The position numbers and the translations under genes are program-made. Source: Actinomadura sp. GC306 (GTDB lineage: Bacteria > Actinomycetota > Actinomycetes > Streptosporangiales > Streptosporangiaceae). From it: DNA of 63,546 nt. Below, piece after piece: positions 41,711-53,031 of the stretch. Under the pieces are notes generated by a model. The model was not told the origin of the DNA, did not search any database, and saw only the letters and a list, made by a program, of their open reading frames with translations. Position 1 is the stretch's first letter; each line of letters begins with the position of its first letter. The stretch is taken from the NCBI RefSeq assembly GCF_004348665.1, contig NZ_SMKM01000008.1:1-63546 (forward strand), read 5' to 3'.

Positions 41711-42349
41711 GTGAACGACGGGTCGCTCGCGGCGCTGGTGGTGCTGGGCGCGTTCCACGGCGTCAACCCCGCGATGGGCTGGCTGTTCGCCGTGGCCCGC
41801 GGCCTGCAGGAGCGCAGCCGGTCCCTCGTCCTGCAGTCGCTCCCCGCCATCGCCGCGGGGCACGCCGCGTCCGTCGGCGCCATCGCGGTCCTCATCGTCG
41901 CCACCCGCTCCGCCACCACGACCCGCGCCGCCGCGATCGGCGGCGGCGCCCTCCTGGTGGGCTTCGGCCTGTGGCACCTGCTGTCCCGCCGCCACTTCCG
42001 CTGGGTCGACATGCGGATCTCGCTGTGGCAGCTCGCCGGCTGGTCGTTCCTGATGTCGTCGGTCCACGGCGCCGGGCTGATGCTGGTACCGCTCCTCACC
42101 GCCGACGGCACGCCGCTGCCCGGCCACGACCACGGCCTAGGAGCGGCCTCGGGCAGCGCCCTGTCCACCGGCGTCTTCGTGACCGCCGTCCACACGCTCT
42201 CGATGTTCGCCGTGGCGGGCGCCATCGCCGTCGTCGTCTACGAGATCGTCGGCCTGGCCGTCCTCCGCCGCGCCTGGTTCAACCTGGACCGCATCTGGGC
42301 CATAGCCCTCGTCACCGCCGGAGCCTTCACCCTCTTCACCGCCCTGTGA
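41711..42349 (+). CDS. Integral membrane protein of unknown function
   Basis: 212 aa with about six hydrophobic segments. Two repeated-looking motifs, LGAFHGVNPAMGWLFAV and SSVHGAGLMLVPLL, place a His-Gly in successive membrane helices, and HDHG sits in a loop. The GxxHGxNP pattern recalls nickel/cobalt (HoxN/NixA-like) and cytochrome-maturation transporters, but the HX4DH signature is absent. A metal-related role is only a guess. GTG start; divergent from moxR over a 199-bp gap. Confidence 0.65.
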   Translation: MNDGSLAALVVLGAFHGVNPAMGWLFAVARGLQERSRSLVLQSLPAIAAGHAASVGAIAVLIVATRSATTTRAAAIGGGALLVGFGLWHLLSRRHFRWVDMRISLWQLAGWSFLMSSVHGAGLMLVPLLTADGTPLPGHDHGLGAASGSALSTGVFVTAVHTLSMFAVAGAIAVVVYEIVGLAVLRRAWFNLDRIWAIALVTAGAFTLFTAL

Positions 42350-42377
42350 CGCGGCGGACCGGCACCCCGAAGGCCGC

Positions 42378-43004
42378 CTACCGGCGCTTGGTGACCGCGG
42401 TGAGATCGACCTCGACGGGAAACGGCCCCGTCGTCTTGAGGTGGTCGTGGTGGATGCCCGTCAGTACATACGAGGCGCACGCGGGCTCGAACTCGTACAC
42501 GTAGACGATCGTGCTCCCCTCGTTCTCCTCGACGCGCCAGTAGTGCCGGATCCCGGCCTCCTGGTACCTGCGCGGCTTGATCTCCCGGTCCCGGATCTGC
42601 GAATCGGGGGAGACCGCCTCGACCACGAGTTCGACGTCTTCCGGGAGGTAGTAGGTCGACGGCTCCTCCCGCTCGTAAGCCTCCGTGGCGACGATGAGCA
42701 CGTCCGGCTCGGGCGCGTGACGCTCGGAGAGCCTGACCGTCATCTCGCGGTCCGCGCACAGATGCTCCGGTGCCTGGCGGTTGAGTTCGGTCCGCAGCAG
42801 GTCGATCACTCGGACGTGCCACTTGCGCTGCGGACTCACGAAGACCAGGCTCCCGTCGATCAGCTCCGTGTGCCGGGGCAGACCGTCCATGCGCAGGAAG
42901 TCGTCGGCCGTGTAGCCGTCCGGCGGGGGGAGCACCCAGTCTGGCAGCGGATCAAGTTCCATGGAGCCACTTTCCGCGATCGCCTCAACACTCTGAGCGG
43001 TCAT
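42378..43004 (-). CDS. Uma2 family (DUF820) PD-(D/E)XK nuclease-like protein
   Basis: 208 aa. The restriction-endonuclease-like core is visible: TAPEDF-like YTADDFLRM, ELIDGSLVFVSP, HAPEPDVLIVA, VELVVEAVSPDSQIRDREIKPRRYQEAGIRHYWRV. The Asp, Glu and Lys residues of the PD-(D/E)XK fold are present. Uma2 proteins are abundant in actinobacteria and cyanobacteria with no settled function. ATG 43004 follows AGGGTGG; GTG 43013 is an alternative. Confidence 0.85.
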   Translation of the reverse strand: MTAQSVEAIAESGSMELDPLPDWVLPPPDGYTADDFLRMDGLPRHTELIDGSLVFVSPQRKWHVRVIDLLRTELNRQAPEHLCADREMTVRLSERHAPEPDVLIVATEAYEREEPSTYYLPEDVELVVEAVSPDSQIRDREIKPRRYQEAGIRHYWRVEENEGSTIVYVYEFEPACASYVLTGIHHDHLKTTGPFPVEVDLTAVTKRR

Positions 43005-43064
43005 GTGCACCACCCTTGCACAAGTGCGCGCTCTGGTCCGGGCAACAGCCTAAGCCAGGCATGT

Positions 43065-43511
43065 TCAGTGGGGGTCGGGGGCTTCGCCTCGGGTGCGGAG
43101 GAGGGTTCTCAGCTCGGTGAGCTGGCGGGCGGCCAGGGCCTTCTCGGTGCCGTTGATGCCCATCGCGCTGATGGAGGTGCCGTCGGCCAGGTCGAGGGTG
43201 GGCCAGGGCTCGCCCTGCGACATGGAGACGTCCAGGACCTCGGGCCATTCGAGGGTGCGGGTGCGGAAGGCGTTGACGACCGTGATGCCGCCCTCGTCGG
43301 CGACGACGCGGCAGCGGGCGAGCATGTGCAGGACCCACGCGACGAAGGCGCCGAACGCGACGATGAGGATGCGGTCGAGCAGCTTGAACTGGGGCGCCAC
43401 CACCACGGCGAGCACGATCAGGGCGACCATGATCACGCCCGCCGTGGTGTAGGCGACGATCCGGGTGACGCGGGGACGCCACACGGTCGGGAGCGCCGGG
43501 GTCTCAGTCAA
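43065..43511 (-). CDS. PH domain-containing membrane protein
   Basis: 148 aa. Two N-terminal membrane segments (IVAYTTAGVIMVALIVLAVVVA; ILIVAFGAFVAWVLHML) and a bacterial PH-like domain (CRVVADEGGITVVNAFRTRTLEWPEVLDVSM). This small gene typically follows hisG in actinobacteria. It overlaps the hisG stop by 8 nt, so it is co-translated. Function unknown. Confidence 0.85.
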   Translation of the reverse strand: MTETPALPTVWRPRVTRIVAYTTAGVIMVALIVLAVVVAPQFKLLDRILIVAFGAFVAWVLHMLARCRVVADEGGITVVNAFRTRTLEWPEVLDVSMSQGEPWPTLDLADGTSISAMGINGTEKALAARQLTELRTLLRTRGEAPDPH

Positions 43512-44379
43512 CGATCTTCGCGATGGGGATCTCGAGGATGTCGTGCGCGCCGGCCGCCTTCAGTGCCGGGATCAGCCGGTTGACGCCGCGCTTGGCGACG
43601 ACGGACTCCACGGCGTGCGAGTCGCCGCCCGCCAGGGACGTGACCGTGGGCGAGGACAGCGACGGCATGATCTCCAGGACGTTCCGCAGGTCGGCCTGGG
43701 CGACGTTCAGCTTCAGCAGGACCTTGCCGCGCGCGCGGATCGCGCCCTGCAGCAGCAGGGAGATGTCCTCCATCGCGGCGCGCTTCTCCGGGTCCTCGTA
43801 GGCCGCGCGGTTGGCGACCAGCTCGGTGTAGCTGGTCAGGAGCGTGTCGAGGATGCGCAGGCCGTTCTTGCGCAGGGACGAGCCGGTCTCGGTGAGGTCG
43901 ACGATCGCGTCCACGATGTCGGGGACCTTCGCCTCCGTCGCGCCGTAGGACGGGACGACCGTGGCCTTCACGCCGTGCTTGTCGAGGAACCGCTTGGTCA
44001 GGGCCGGGAACTCGGTGGAGATCCGGACGCCCTCCGGCAGGTCGGACACCTTTTGCCACGGCGCGCCGTCCGGCACCGCCATGATCACCCGGACCGGGTT
44101 CGACGTCGCCTTGGAGTACTGCAGCTCGCCGAGGCTCGCGACGTCGGCGTCGGTCTCGGTGATCCAGTCGCGGCCGGTGATGCCGAGGTCGAACAGCCCC
44201 TGCTCGATGTAGGTCGGGATCTCCTGCGGGCGCAGGACCCGCACCCGGTCGATGCGCGGGTCGTCGATGGAGGCGCGGTAGTCGCGGTCCGACGAGCGCT
44301 GGACGGTGAGGTCGGCGGCGTCGAACAGCTGGATCGTCGCCTTCTCCAGCGACCCCTTGGGCAGGACGAGTGACAGCAC
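43504..44379 (-). CDS. hisG: ATP phosphoribosyltransferase (long form)
   Basis: First committed step of histidine synthesis: ATP + PRPP to phosphoribosyl-ATP. 291 aa, the long hexameric form with a C-terminal ACT-like regulatory domain for histidine feedback. It begins LSLVLPKGSLEKAT and has DLGITGRDWI, IVDLTETGSSLRKNGLRIL (PRPP loop) and LEIMPSLSSPTVTSL. GTG start. The hisE gene that often precedes hisG in actinomycetes is missing from the 72-bp ribH-hisG gap. Confidence 0.96.
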   Translation of the reverse strand: MLSLVLPKGSLEKATIQLFDAADLTVQRSSDRDYRASIDDPRIDRVRVLRPQEIPTYIEQGLFDLGITGRDWITETDADVASLGELQYSKATSNPVRVIMAVPDGAPWQKVSDLPEGVRISTEFPALTKRFLDKHGVKATVVPSYGATEAKVPDIVDAIVDLTETGSSLRKNGLRILDTLLTSYTELVANRAAYEDPEKRAAMEDISLLLQGAIRARGKVLLKLNVAQADLRNVLEIMPSLSSPTVTSLAGGDSHAVESVVAKRGVNRLIPALKAAGAHDILEIPIAKIVD

Positions 44380-44451
44380 GGAATTGCCTTTCGATGAGAT
44401 GGAAGTGCGAGGGCCCGGAGGCTCAGAAGCTCGAATGCGGTCGTTGCGGAC

Positions 44452-46329
<1,878 letters not shown>

Positions 46330-46333
<4 letters not shown>

Positions 46334-46923
46334 GAGCGGTCTCCCAGCATGCGCTCGACGTACTTGGCGACGACGTCCACTTCGAGGTTCACCGGGTCGC
46401 CGGGCTCCTTGTGGCCGAGCGTCGTCAGCGCGAGCGTCGTCGGGATGAGGGCGATGCTGAAGCGGTCGGCGCCGGCCTCCACGACGGTGAGGCTGATGCC
46501 GTCCACGGTGATCGAGCCCTTGGCCACGATGTAGCGCGCGAGGTCGGGCGGGAGGGACACCGTGACCACGTCCCACCGCTCCCCCGGCTCGCGGGAGATG
46601 ATCGTGCCGACGCCGTCCACGTGGCCCTGGACGAGGTGGCCGCCGAGCCGGTCGGAGAGCCGCAGCGGGCGTTCGAGGTTGACCTTGGAGCCGGGTGCCA
46701 GCGCGCCGAGGCCGGACTTGTCGAGGGTCTCCTTGATGACGTCGGCGGTGAAGACCTCGTCCTTGACGTCCACGACGGTGAGGCAGACGCCGTTGACGGC
46801 GATCGACGCGCCGTGCACGGCGTCCTGCGTGACGAGCGGCCCGCGGACCGCGAGCGTGACCGAATCCCCCTGGGGTTCGACCCCCACGATCTCGCCGAGT
46901 TCCTCGACGATGCCGGTGAACAT
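46330..46923 (-). CDS. ribE: Riboflavin synthase alpha chain
   Basis: Dismutates two ribityllumazines to riboflavin. 197 aa with two lumazine-binding repeats: [14 protein letters not shown] with [13 protein letters not shown], and [14 protein letters not shown] with [13 protein letters not shown]. First structural gene of ribE-mini-ORF-ribBA-ribH-hisG behind the FMN riboswitch. The ATG follows AGGAGGC. Confidence 0.96.
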
Positions 46924-46997
46924 CCTCCCGGGCCTCCTTGGTCAAAGGCTCCGGGGACGTCCATACATCGGCGCACGCCCAGGTCAGGGACGTGCCG

Positions 46998-47124
46998 CGC
47001 GCTGCCTCCCATCCGGACTTTGACCGTCGGTCCCGGAGTTCCACCGGGTCAACCGGCCGATGGCTTCGGCCGGGTCGCGGACTGTAACCGCCGGTTCGGA
47101 ATTTCACCGACCCCGGAGCACGCG
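46998..47124 (-). promoter_or_regulatory. FMN riboswitch (RFN element)
   Basis: On the minus strand the conserved pieces occur in order: GGGGTCGGTGAAATTCCG, CCGGCGGTTACAGTCCGCGACCC, a variable stem with GGCCGAAGCCATCGGCC, GGTGGAACTCCGGGACCGACGGTCAAAGTCCGGATGGGAGGCAGC. It lies 75 nt before ribE. Bound FMN would shut off the riboflavin operon by termination or by hiding the ribosome-binding site. Confidence 0.96.
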
Positions 47125-47300
47125 TTCATGCTTTGCCGTCCAGTGTGCCATGCCGTCCAGACCCGCCCGGTGTGACCATCGCCACGAAATCTCCGGTTTG
47201 CCGGCGAATCCCCCCGTTCATTCAACGTTCAACGATCTTGGACGTGGGGTAGATCACGGGACAAAAGTGACGCATGACGACAATCTCGCAGGAGGCAGTC

Positions 47301-47711
47301 ATGGACGTCGTCGCCCTCATCGCCCGCATCGTCTTCACGGCGATCTTCATCGGAGCCGGCATCGGTCATCTGACCGCCACCGCCGCCATGGCCGGGTACG
47401 CGGAGGCTAAGAAGCTCCCGCAGCCGAAGCTCGCCGTCCAGGTCTCGGGCGTCTACATCATCGTGGCCTCGGCCATGCTGATCCTCGGCATCTGGCCCGA
47501 CCTCGCCGCGCTGGCCCTCGTGCCGTTCCTGCTCATCACGGCGTTCATGTTCCACGACTTCTGGAAGCAGGAGTCCCCGGAGATGCGCCAGCAGGAGCAG
47601 CTCCAGTTCCTCAAGGACCTCTCCCTGGCCGGCGGCGCCCTGGCCCTCTTCGTCCTCTACGCCTCGGAGTCCCACCCCGGCCTGAACCTCGTCGGCCCCC
47701 TCTTCGGCTGA
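47301..47711 (+). CDS. DoxX family membrane protein
   Basis: 136 aa with four membrane segments (VVALIARIVFTAIFIGAGIGHL; VSGVYIIVASAMLIL; LAALALVPFLLITAFMFH; LSLAGGALALFVLYA). The GHLT and HDFWKQESPEMRQQEQLQF segments match DoxX-like proteins. ATG 47301 is chosen because AGGAGG stands 6 nt upstream; the ATG at 47274 has none. Unrelated in sequence to the DoxX next to sigJ beyond the shared fold. A strong hairpin follows. Confidence 0.88.
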   Translation: MDVVALIARIVFTAIFIGAGIGHLTATAAMAGYAEAKKLPQPKLAVQVSGVYIIVASAMLILGIWPDLAALALVPFLLITAFMFHDFWKQESPEMRQQEQLQFLKDLSLAGGALALFVLYASESHPGLNLVGPLFG

Positions 47712-47719
47712 CCCGCACG

Positions 47720-47755
47720 CCGCCGCACCGCCGGCTCCTCCCGGCGGCGCGGCGG
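47720..47755. terminator. Bidirectional terminator hairpin
   Basis: A 15-bp GC-rich stem with one A-C mismatch and a 6-nt loop (CTCCTC) separates the converging DoxX and HAD genes. Confidence 0.75.
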
Positions 47756-47831
47756 GCCGCCCTCCGCCCCGGAACACTCCCCGACGGGTCGGCGGCTCGG
47801 AGTTCGGGCTCGGCCCCGCGAAGGCCGAGGG

Positions 47832-48470
47832 TCAGGTTGCGGCGAGGTGCAGGGCGCCGGGGGCGGCCTTCACCCGGGTCAGGTCGTCGACGGTGTGATG
47901 GGCCGCCGTCAGTGACTCCGGCGGGTGGCTGGTGAGGACCGCCAGGACGGTCGCACCGGAAGCGCGGCCCGCGGCGATGCCCGCGGGGGCGTCTTCGATG
48001 ACCACGCATCGGGCGGGGTCCACACCGAGATGTCCGGCCGCCTGCAGGTAGCCGGACGGGTCCGGTTTGCCGTTCCGGACGTCATCGGCGGTGACCACCA
48101 CGGGCGGGAGCGGTACGCCGGCGGCCTCGGTGCGAAGCTCCAGTTGCGACCGGCCCATCGAGGTGACGAAGGCGCAGGGCAGGCCGTTCATGCCCGCCAG
48201 GAGCTCCACGGCGCCGGGCAGGGCGGTGATTCCGTCCGTGCCGGTGGCCTCCAGGGCGTCGAGGCGTGCGGCGGCCTCCCCTACGCGCTCGGGTGGGAGG
48301 AAGTCGGCCACGCGGTCGGCGGTCCGGCGCCCGTGGGCGTCGGACAGGAACTCGTCCGGGTCGATGCCGTATTCACCGGCCCATTCGCGGGCCGCGCGTT
48401 CGACGAGGGGCGTCGAGTCGACGAGGGTGCCATCCACGTCGAACAGGACGGCGGCGCAGGGGAGGATCAC
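47832..48470 (-). CDS. HAD superfamily hydrolase (beta-phosphoglucomutase-like)
   Basis: 212-aa phosphatase. Motif I is [13 protein letters not shown] with the nucleophile Asp, motif [11 protein letters not shown], motif III lysine in [13 protein letters not shown], motif [15 protein letters not shown]. Sugar-phosphate phosphatase of the DhaA/GPP-like group is likely, exact substrate unknown. The GTG overlaps the rpe stop by 4 nt, so it is co-expressed with rpe. Confidence 0.9.
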   Translation of the reverse strand: MILPCAAVLFDVDGTLVDSTPLVERAAREWAGEYGIDPDEFLSDAHGRRTADRVADFLPPERVGEAAARLDALEATGTDGITALPGAVELLAGMNGLPCAFVTSMGRSQLELRTEAAGVPLPPVVVTADDVRNGKPDPSGYLQAAGHLGVDPARCVVIEDAPAGIAAGRASGATVLAVLTSHPPESLTAAHHTVDDLTRVKAAPGALHLAAT

Positions 48471-49144
48471 CAGTCCGCCTTGGTCGTGGCCTCCTCGGCC
48501 TGGGCGCGGAGCCTGCGGACGGCCTCGGCGGGGTCGTCGGCTCCGTAGACGGCGTTGCCCGCGACGAAGACGTCGGCGCCGGCCTCGGCGCAGCGTTCGA
48601 TGGTCTCGGTGCTGACGCCGCCGTCGACCTGGAGCCAGACGGGGAGGTCGCGGCCCTTGATGAGCTCGCGGGCGCGGCGGACCTTCGGCAGGACGACGTC
48701 GAGGAACTTCTGGCCCCCGAAGCCGGGCTCGACGGTCATCAGGAGCAGCATGTCGATCTCGCCGAGGATGTCCTCGAAACCCTCGACTGGGGTGGCGGGG
48801 TTGACGCCCAGGCCCGCGCGCGCGCCCGCTGCGCGGATGGCGCGCAGAGTGCGGATCGGGGCCTTCGCCGCCTCGGCGTGGATGGTGACGCTCTTCGCGC
48901 CCGCCTCCGCGTACTCGGGAGCCCAGCGGTCCGGGTCTTCGATCATCAGGTGGCAGTCGAGGGGCAGCGCGCTGTGCTCCAGCAGCGCCTGGACGACCGG
49001 CAGCCCCAACGTGAGGTTGGGGACGAAGTGGTTGTCCATGACGTCGACGTGGACCCAGTCGGCGGAGTCGGCGATGCGCGCGATCTCGTCGGCCAGGCGG
49101 GCGAAGTCCGCGGACAGGATGCTGGGTGCGATCTGAGGAGCCAT
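48467..49144 (-). CDS. rpe: Ribulose-phosphate 3-epimerase
   Basis: Interconverts ribulose 5-phosphate and xylulose 5-phosphate in the pentose phosphate pathway. 225 aa TIM barrel: [31 protein letters not shown] (metal and catalytic Asp), [21 protein letters not shown] and [10 protein letters not shown] with the second Asp. It lies 12 nt after the PAP2 gene. Confidence 0.97.
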   Translation of the reverse strand: MAPQIAPSILSADFARLADEIARIADSADWVHVDVMDNHFVPNLTLGLPVVQALLEHSALPLDCHLMIEDPDRWAPEYAEAGAKSVTIHAEAAKAPIRTLRAIRAAGARAGLGVNPATPVEGFEDILGEIDMLLLMTVEPGFGGQKFLDVVLPKVRRARELIKGRDLPVWLQVDGGVSTETIERCAEAGADVFVAGNAVYGADDPAEAVRRLRAQAEEATTKADW

Positions 49145-49156
49145 GATGATCCGAGT

Positions 49157-50107
49157 CTATTGGCGCAGTTCCGGCTGTCCTTCACCCGGCCGGGTGAGAG
49201 CGGGGGTGGGGCGGGCGGCCAGGCGGAGGCGGACGAAGGCTTCCGGTGCGCCCGCCGTGACCCACAGGCCGAGCGCCGCCTGGACGGCGAACACCGCGAG
49301 CAGCCCGGACGCGTCCAGCAGGAGCTCGGGCAGGTAGAGGACGCCGGCGCCGGCCACGGCGACGGCGATCCGCGCCAGGAGCTGCCACGGCCGTCCGCGA
49401 GGGTCGAACCAGCCGCGGGCCGCCAGGATGGACAGTCCCGCCAGGACGCCGCACAGCCCGCCCGCAGCGCGCGCCGAGTCCATGAGCGTGATGGGTTCGG
49501 TGTCGCCTCCGGCCTCCCTGATCTCCTGCGCCCAGCCGTGCGGCCACCGCCAGCCTTCGAGCGGCTGTATCGCCGCCCACGCCGCGCCCAGGAACAGCAG
49601 GGAGAGCCCTAGGGCGAGCGCTAGTTGCACGCTCAGGGGGTGCCTTGTCCACCACGAGACGACGTACGGCTCCACGAGGAGGGCGACCACCAGCAGGGTC
49701 AGGCCGATGCCCCAGCCGCCCAGGACCTGCCCCACCGAGTGGACTCCGAGCTGGACGCGGGAGACCCCGATCAGCACGACGAGCACCGCGGCGGCCGCCC
49801 ACAGGGTCCGGCGCCGGGTCAGGGTGGCGGCGAATCCCCAGCCGATCGCGGCGCTCTGCGCATGGCCCGAGGGCATGCCGAACGACGAGTACGCCTGTTC
49901 GCCTTCGATCGTGGGGTTCGTCCAGTAGGGCCGGGGGTCGTGGAAGACGAACTTGAGGATCGTGTTGAGGTATCCGCCGATCAGCAGGAGTACGGCGGCC
50001 CGTGCCGCCACTCGCGGGGCCGCGCACCAGAACAGGATGAGGAGGACCGGTACGTAGAAGCCCGAGCTGCCCAGGAACGACACGGCGTGCCAGAAGCCGG
50101 TCAGCAC
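49157..50107 (-). CDS. PAP2 superfamily membrane phosphatase
   Basis: 316 aa with about eight membrane segments. Lipid-phosphatase motifs are K52-x6-R59P60 (KFVFHDPRP), PSGH at 79-82, and SR at 116-117 with H123. The last conserved Asp of SR-x5-H-x3-D is Gln127 here (HSVGQ). The nucleophilic His123 and acid His82 remain. Probable substrate is a lipid or isoprenoid diphosphate; activity needs testing given the D-to-Q change. Confidence 0.85.
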   Translation of the reverse strand: MLTGFWHAVSFLGSSGFYVPVLLILFWCAAPRVAARAAVLLLIGGYLNTILKFVFHDPRPYWTNPTIEGEQAYSSFGMPSGHAQSAAIGWGFAATLTRRRTLWAAAAVLVVLIGVSRVQLGVHSVGQVLGGWGIGLTLLVVALLVEPYVVSWWTRHPLSVQLALALGLSLLFLGAAWAAIQPLEGWRWPHGWAQEIREAGGDTEPITLMDSARAAGGLCGVLAGLSILAARGWFDPRGRPWQLLARIAVAVAGAGVLYLPELLLDASGLLAVFAVQAALGLWVTAGAPEAFVRLRLAARPTPALTRPGEGQPELRQ

Positions 50108-50122
50108 GGGCCCCCCAAGCGG

Positions 50123-51529
50123 TCAGGTGCGCCGCAGCAACGCCAGGAACATCGCGTCCGTCCCGTGGCGGTGCGGCCAGAACTGGGCGTAAGGGCCGTT
50201 CCCCAATCCGCTCAGGTCATGCGCCAGTGACGCCAGGACGGACGGCGCGTCGAGGCGTTCCACGTCGTCGCGCTTGCGCAGGACGTCGTCCACCACCACC
50301 CGGGTCTCGGCGATGTGGGGCGAGCAGGTGACGTAGGCGACCACGCCGCCGGGCCGGACGGCGTCCAGGGCCGAGGCGAGCAGCCCCCGCTGGAGCGGGC
50401 CGAGTTCGGCGACCGACTCGGGGCCGCGCCGCCAGCGGGCCTCAGGGCGGCGGCGGAGCGCGCCGAGGCCGGTGCAGGGCGCGTCCACCATGACCCGGTC
50501 GAAGGACCCGGGACGCCAGGCGGGCACGGTGCCGTCCGCGGCGATCACCCCGGCACGGTCGTCGACCGCGCGGAGGACGAGCCCGGCCCGGTGCGGCTGG
50601 ACGTCGGCCGCCAGGAGCCGCGCACCCCGCTGGGTCGCAAGGCCGGAAAGCAGGCCCGCCTTGCCGCCGGGGCCCGCGCACAGGTCCGCCCAGCGCGCGT
50701 CTCGGCCGTCCAAGGGGGCATCGGCCAAGGCCAGGGCGACCATCTGGCTCGCCTCGTCCTGGACGGCGGCGCGCCCGTCACGGACGGCCGCGATGTCCGC
50801 CGGGTCCCCTTCGGCCAAGATGGCGGCGTAGGGCGAGTACGGCGCGGGCTTGGCGCCCGCGTCGTGCAGCTCCTGCACAGTGGCCCGGCCTGGGCGTGCG
50901 ACGAGGGTGACGCGCGGACGGTCGTTGTCGGCGGCGAGCAGATCCTCGATCTCGGCGGCGCCGGCGGCGTCCCGCAGAGCGGACACGATCCACTTGGGAT
51001 GGCTGTGCGCGATCGACAGGCGGGTCGTCGTGTCGGCGTCGGCGGGCGCCACGATCGCCAGCCACGCGTCCAGGTCGCGGCCGGCGACCTTGCGGAGCAC
51101 CGCGTTGGCGAACTTGGCCTGGCCGGGGCCGGACACCGACCGCGCCAGCTCGACCGTGGTCGCGACCGCGGCGTGCGACGGGATGCGGGTGCCGAGGACC
51201 TGGTGCGCGCCGAGGCGCAGGACGTCCAGGAGCGGCGCGTCGATGCGGCGCAGTTCGCGGTCGCTGCACAGCGCCAGCACCGCGTCGTAGGTGCCGCGGC
51301 CGCGCAGCGTGCCGTAGGTCAGCTCGGTGGCGAGGGCGGCGTCGCGTCCGCTGAGCCCGCGGTCCCGCAGTTTGGAGGGCAGCAGCAGGTTGGCGTAGGC
51401 GTCGCGCGTCTCGACGGCGCGGATGACGTCGAACGCGGTGCGGCGGACGAGGTCCTGCGGGCGGCCCGTCTTGCGGGGCCCGCCGGGCCTGCGGTTCTGG
51501 GTGTGGCGGCGGTTGCGTGCGGGCGGCAT
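50123..51529 (-). CDS. rsmB: 16S rRNA cytosine-C5 methyltransferase RsmB
   Basis: 468 aa. N-terminal NusB-like RNA-binding domain (RRTAFDVIRAVETRDAYANLLLPS; ALCSDRELRRIDAPLLDVLRLGAHQVL) and C-terminal SAM domain with DLCAGPGGKAGLLSGLA, VMVDAPCTGLGALRRRPEARW and YVTCSPHIAET. The two Cys residues are the pair used in m5C formation. It overlaps fmt by 1 nt (TGATG). Confidence 0.95.
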   Translation of the reverse strand: MPPARNRRHTQNRRPGGPRKTGRPQDLVRRTAFDVIRAVETRDAYANLLLPSKLRDRGLSGRDAALATELTYGTLRGRGTYDAVLALCSDRELRRIDAPLLDVLRLGAHQVLGTRIPSHAAVATTVELARSVSGPGQAKFANAVLRKVAGRDLDAWLAIVAPADADTTTRLSIAHSHPKWIVSALRDAAGAAEIEDLLAADNDRPRVTLVARPGRATVQELHDAGAKPAPYSPYAAILAEGDPADIAAVRDGRAAVQDEASQMVALALADAPLDGRDARWADLCAGPGGKAGLLSGLATQRGARLLAADVQPHRAGLVLRAVDDRAGVIAADGTVPAWRPGSFDRVMVDAPCTGLGALRRRPEARWRRGPESVAELGPLQRGLLASALDAVRPGGVVAYVTCSPHIAETRVVVDDVLRKRDDVERLDAPSVLASLAHDLSGLGNGPYAQFWPHRHGTDAMFLALLRRT

Positions 51530-52455
51530 CAGTGCAGCGCGTCCTTGCCGGTCAGGTCGAGCCCGCGTGCCCAGTCGGCGGCGCTCATGCGGCGCTTCCC
51601 TTGCGGCTGGACCTCGCCCAGGGCGACCGGGTGCGTGGCCGTCCCCACCAGGACCTCGTTCTTGGCGGCATTCATCTCACCCGGCGGGAGCCTGTCGGTG
51701 TCGGGCTTGAGGCAGACCGGCCCCAGCTTGACCCGCATGTCGCGGAACTCCGTCCACGCGCCGGGGGCGGGGGTGCAGGCGCGGATGAGGCGGTCGATGT
51801 GCAGGGCGGGATTGTTCCAGTCGACGCGGGCGTCCTCGGGCGTGAGCTTCGCCGCGTGGGACACGCCCTCGGCGGGCTGCGGCCGGGGCTCCAGGAGGCC
51901 CTGCTCGATGCCGTTCATCGTGTCCAGCAGGAGGGCGGCCCCGGCGACGGCCAGCCGGCCCAGCAGGTCACCGGTCGTGTCGTCGGGCCGGATCGGTTCG
52001 GTGAGGACGCCGTAGACGGGACCCGTGTCCAGGTCCTCCTCGATCTGGAACGTCGCCGCGCCGGTCATGTCGTCGCCGTGCAGGATCGCCCGCTGGACGG
52101 GAGCGGCACCGCGCCACGCGGGCAGCAGCGAGAAGTGCAGGTTCACCCAGCCGTGGCGCGGGATGTCCAGGGCCTCGCGGGGCAGCAGCGCCCCGTAGGC
52201 GACGACCGGGCAGCAGTCGGGCGCGATCTCCCGGAGCCGGTCGAGGAACTCGGGGTCGCGGGCCTTGGCGGGCTTCAGCACCTCGACGCCCGCCTCGGCG
52301 GCGAACGCACCGACCGGGCTGGCGCTCAGGCGGCGCCCACGGCCCGCGCGCCCGTCCGGCCGGGTCACGACCGCGGCGACCTCGTGCGAGGACTCCAGCA
52401 GCGCTCTCAGCGACGGCAGCGCGGTCTCGGGGGTGCCGGCGAAGACGAGCCGCAC
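51529..52455 (-). CDS. fmt: Methionyl-tRNA formyltransferase
   Basis: Formylates initiator Met-tRNA with 10-formyl-THF. 308 aa. [53 protein letters not shown] (catalytic Asn, His and the SLLP loop), and D in [10 protein letters not shown] are present, followed by a C-terminal OB-like domain. GTG start directly abuts the def stop. Confidence 0.97.
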   Translation of the reverse strand: MRLVFAGTPETALPSLRALLESSHEVAAVVTRPDGRAGRGRRLSASPVGAFAAEAGVEVLKPAKARDPEFLDRLREIAPDCCPVVAYGALLPREALDIPRHGWVNLHFSLLPAWRGAAPVQRAILHGDDMTGAATFQIEEDLDTGPVYGVLTEPIRPDDTTGDLLGRLAVAGAALLLDTMNGIEQGLLEPRPQPAEGVSHAAKLTPEDARVDWNNPALHIDRLIRACTPAPGAWTEFRDMRVKLGPVCLKPDTDRLPPGEMNAAKNEVLVGTATHPVALGEVQPQGKRRMSAADWARGLDLTGKDALH

Positions 52456-53001
52456 CTAGATCGCCTTCCCGAACGTCCGGTGCGGCGACTCCTTGACGAC
52501 GGGGACCGGGTCGCCGAACCACTCGGCCTCCCGGATCGCCTTCATCGCGGCCTTGCGCTGCTCGGGGTCCATCCGGTCGATGAAGATGATGCCGTCGAGG
52601 TGGTCGGTCTCGTGCTGGACGCAGCGGGCCAGCAGGTGCGTGCCCTCCAGCGTGATCGGCTCCCCGTGCATGTTGAAGCCCTTCGCCACGGCGCGGACGG
52701 CGCGCGGCGTGGGGAAGGCGAGACCGGGCAGGGACAGGCAGCCCTCGTCGTCGGTCTCCTGCTCGTCCGACAGGTCCAGGGTGGGGTTGACCACGTGGCC
52801 CAGCCGGTCGTCGACGTAGTAGGTGAACACCCGCAGCCCGACGCCGAGCTGCGGCGCGGCGAGGCCCGCGCCGGGCGCGTCGACCATCGTGTCGGTGAGG
52901 TCCTTGACGAGCTGCCGCAGCTCCTTGTCGAAGTCCTTCACCGGCTCCGCGGGCGTGCGCAGCACGGGGTCACCGAAAAGGCGGATGGGCTTGACGGCCA
53001 A
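52456..53001 (-). CDS. def: Peptide deformylase
   Basis: Removes the formyl group from nascent proteins. 181 aa. All three metal-site motifs are intact: GAGLAAPQLGV, EGCLSLPG and QHETDHLDG. The start is a TTG at 53001 with GGAG 6 nt upstream, giving MAVKPIRLFGDPVLRTPA. Operon with fmt and rsmB. Confidence 0.97.
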   Translation of the reverse strand: MAVKPIRLFGDPVLRTPAEPVKDFDKELRQLVKDLTDTMVDAPGAGLAAPQLGVGLRVFTYYVDDRLGHVVNPTLDLSDEQETDDEGCLSLPGLAFPTPRAVRAVAKGFNMHGEPITLEGTHLLARCVQHETDHLDGIIFIDRMDPEQRKAAMKAIREAEWFGDPVPVVKESPHRTFGKAI

Positions 53002-53031
53002 CGAAGGCTCCGTTTCCTACGAGACTCCCCG

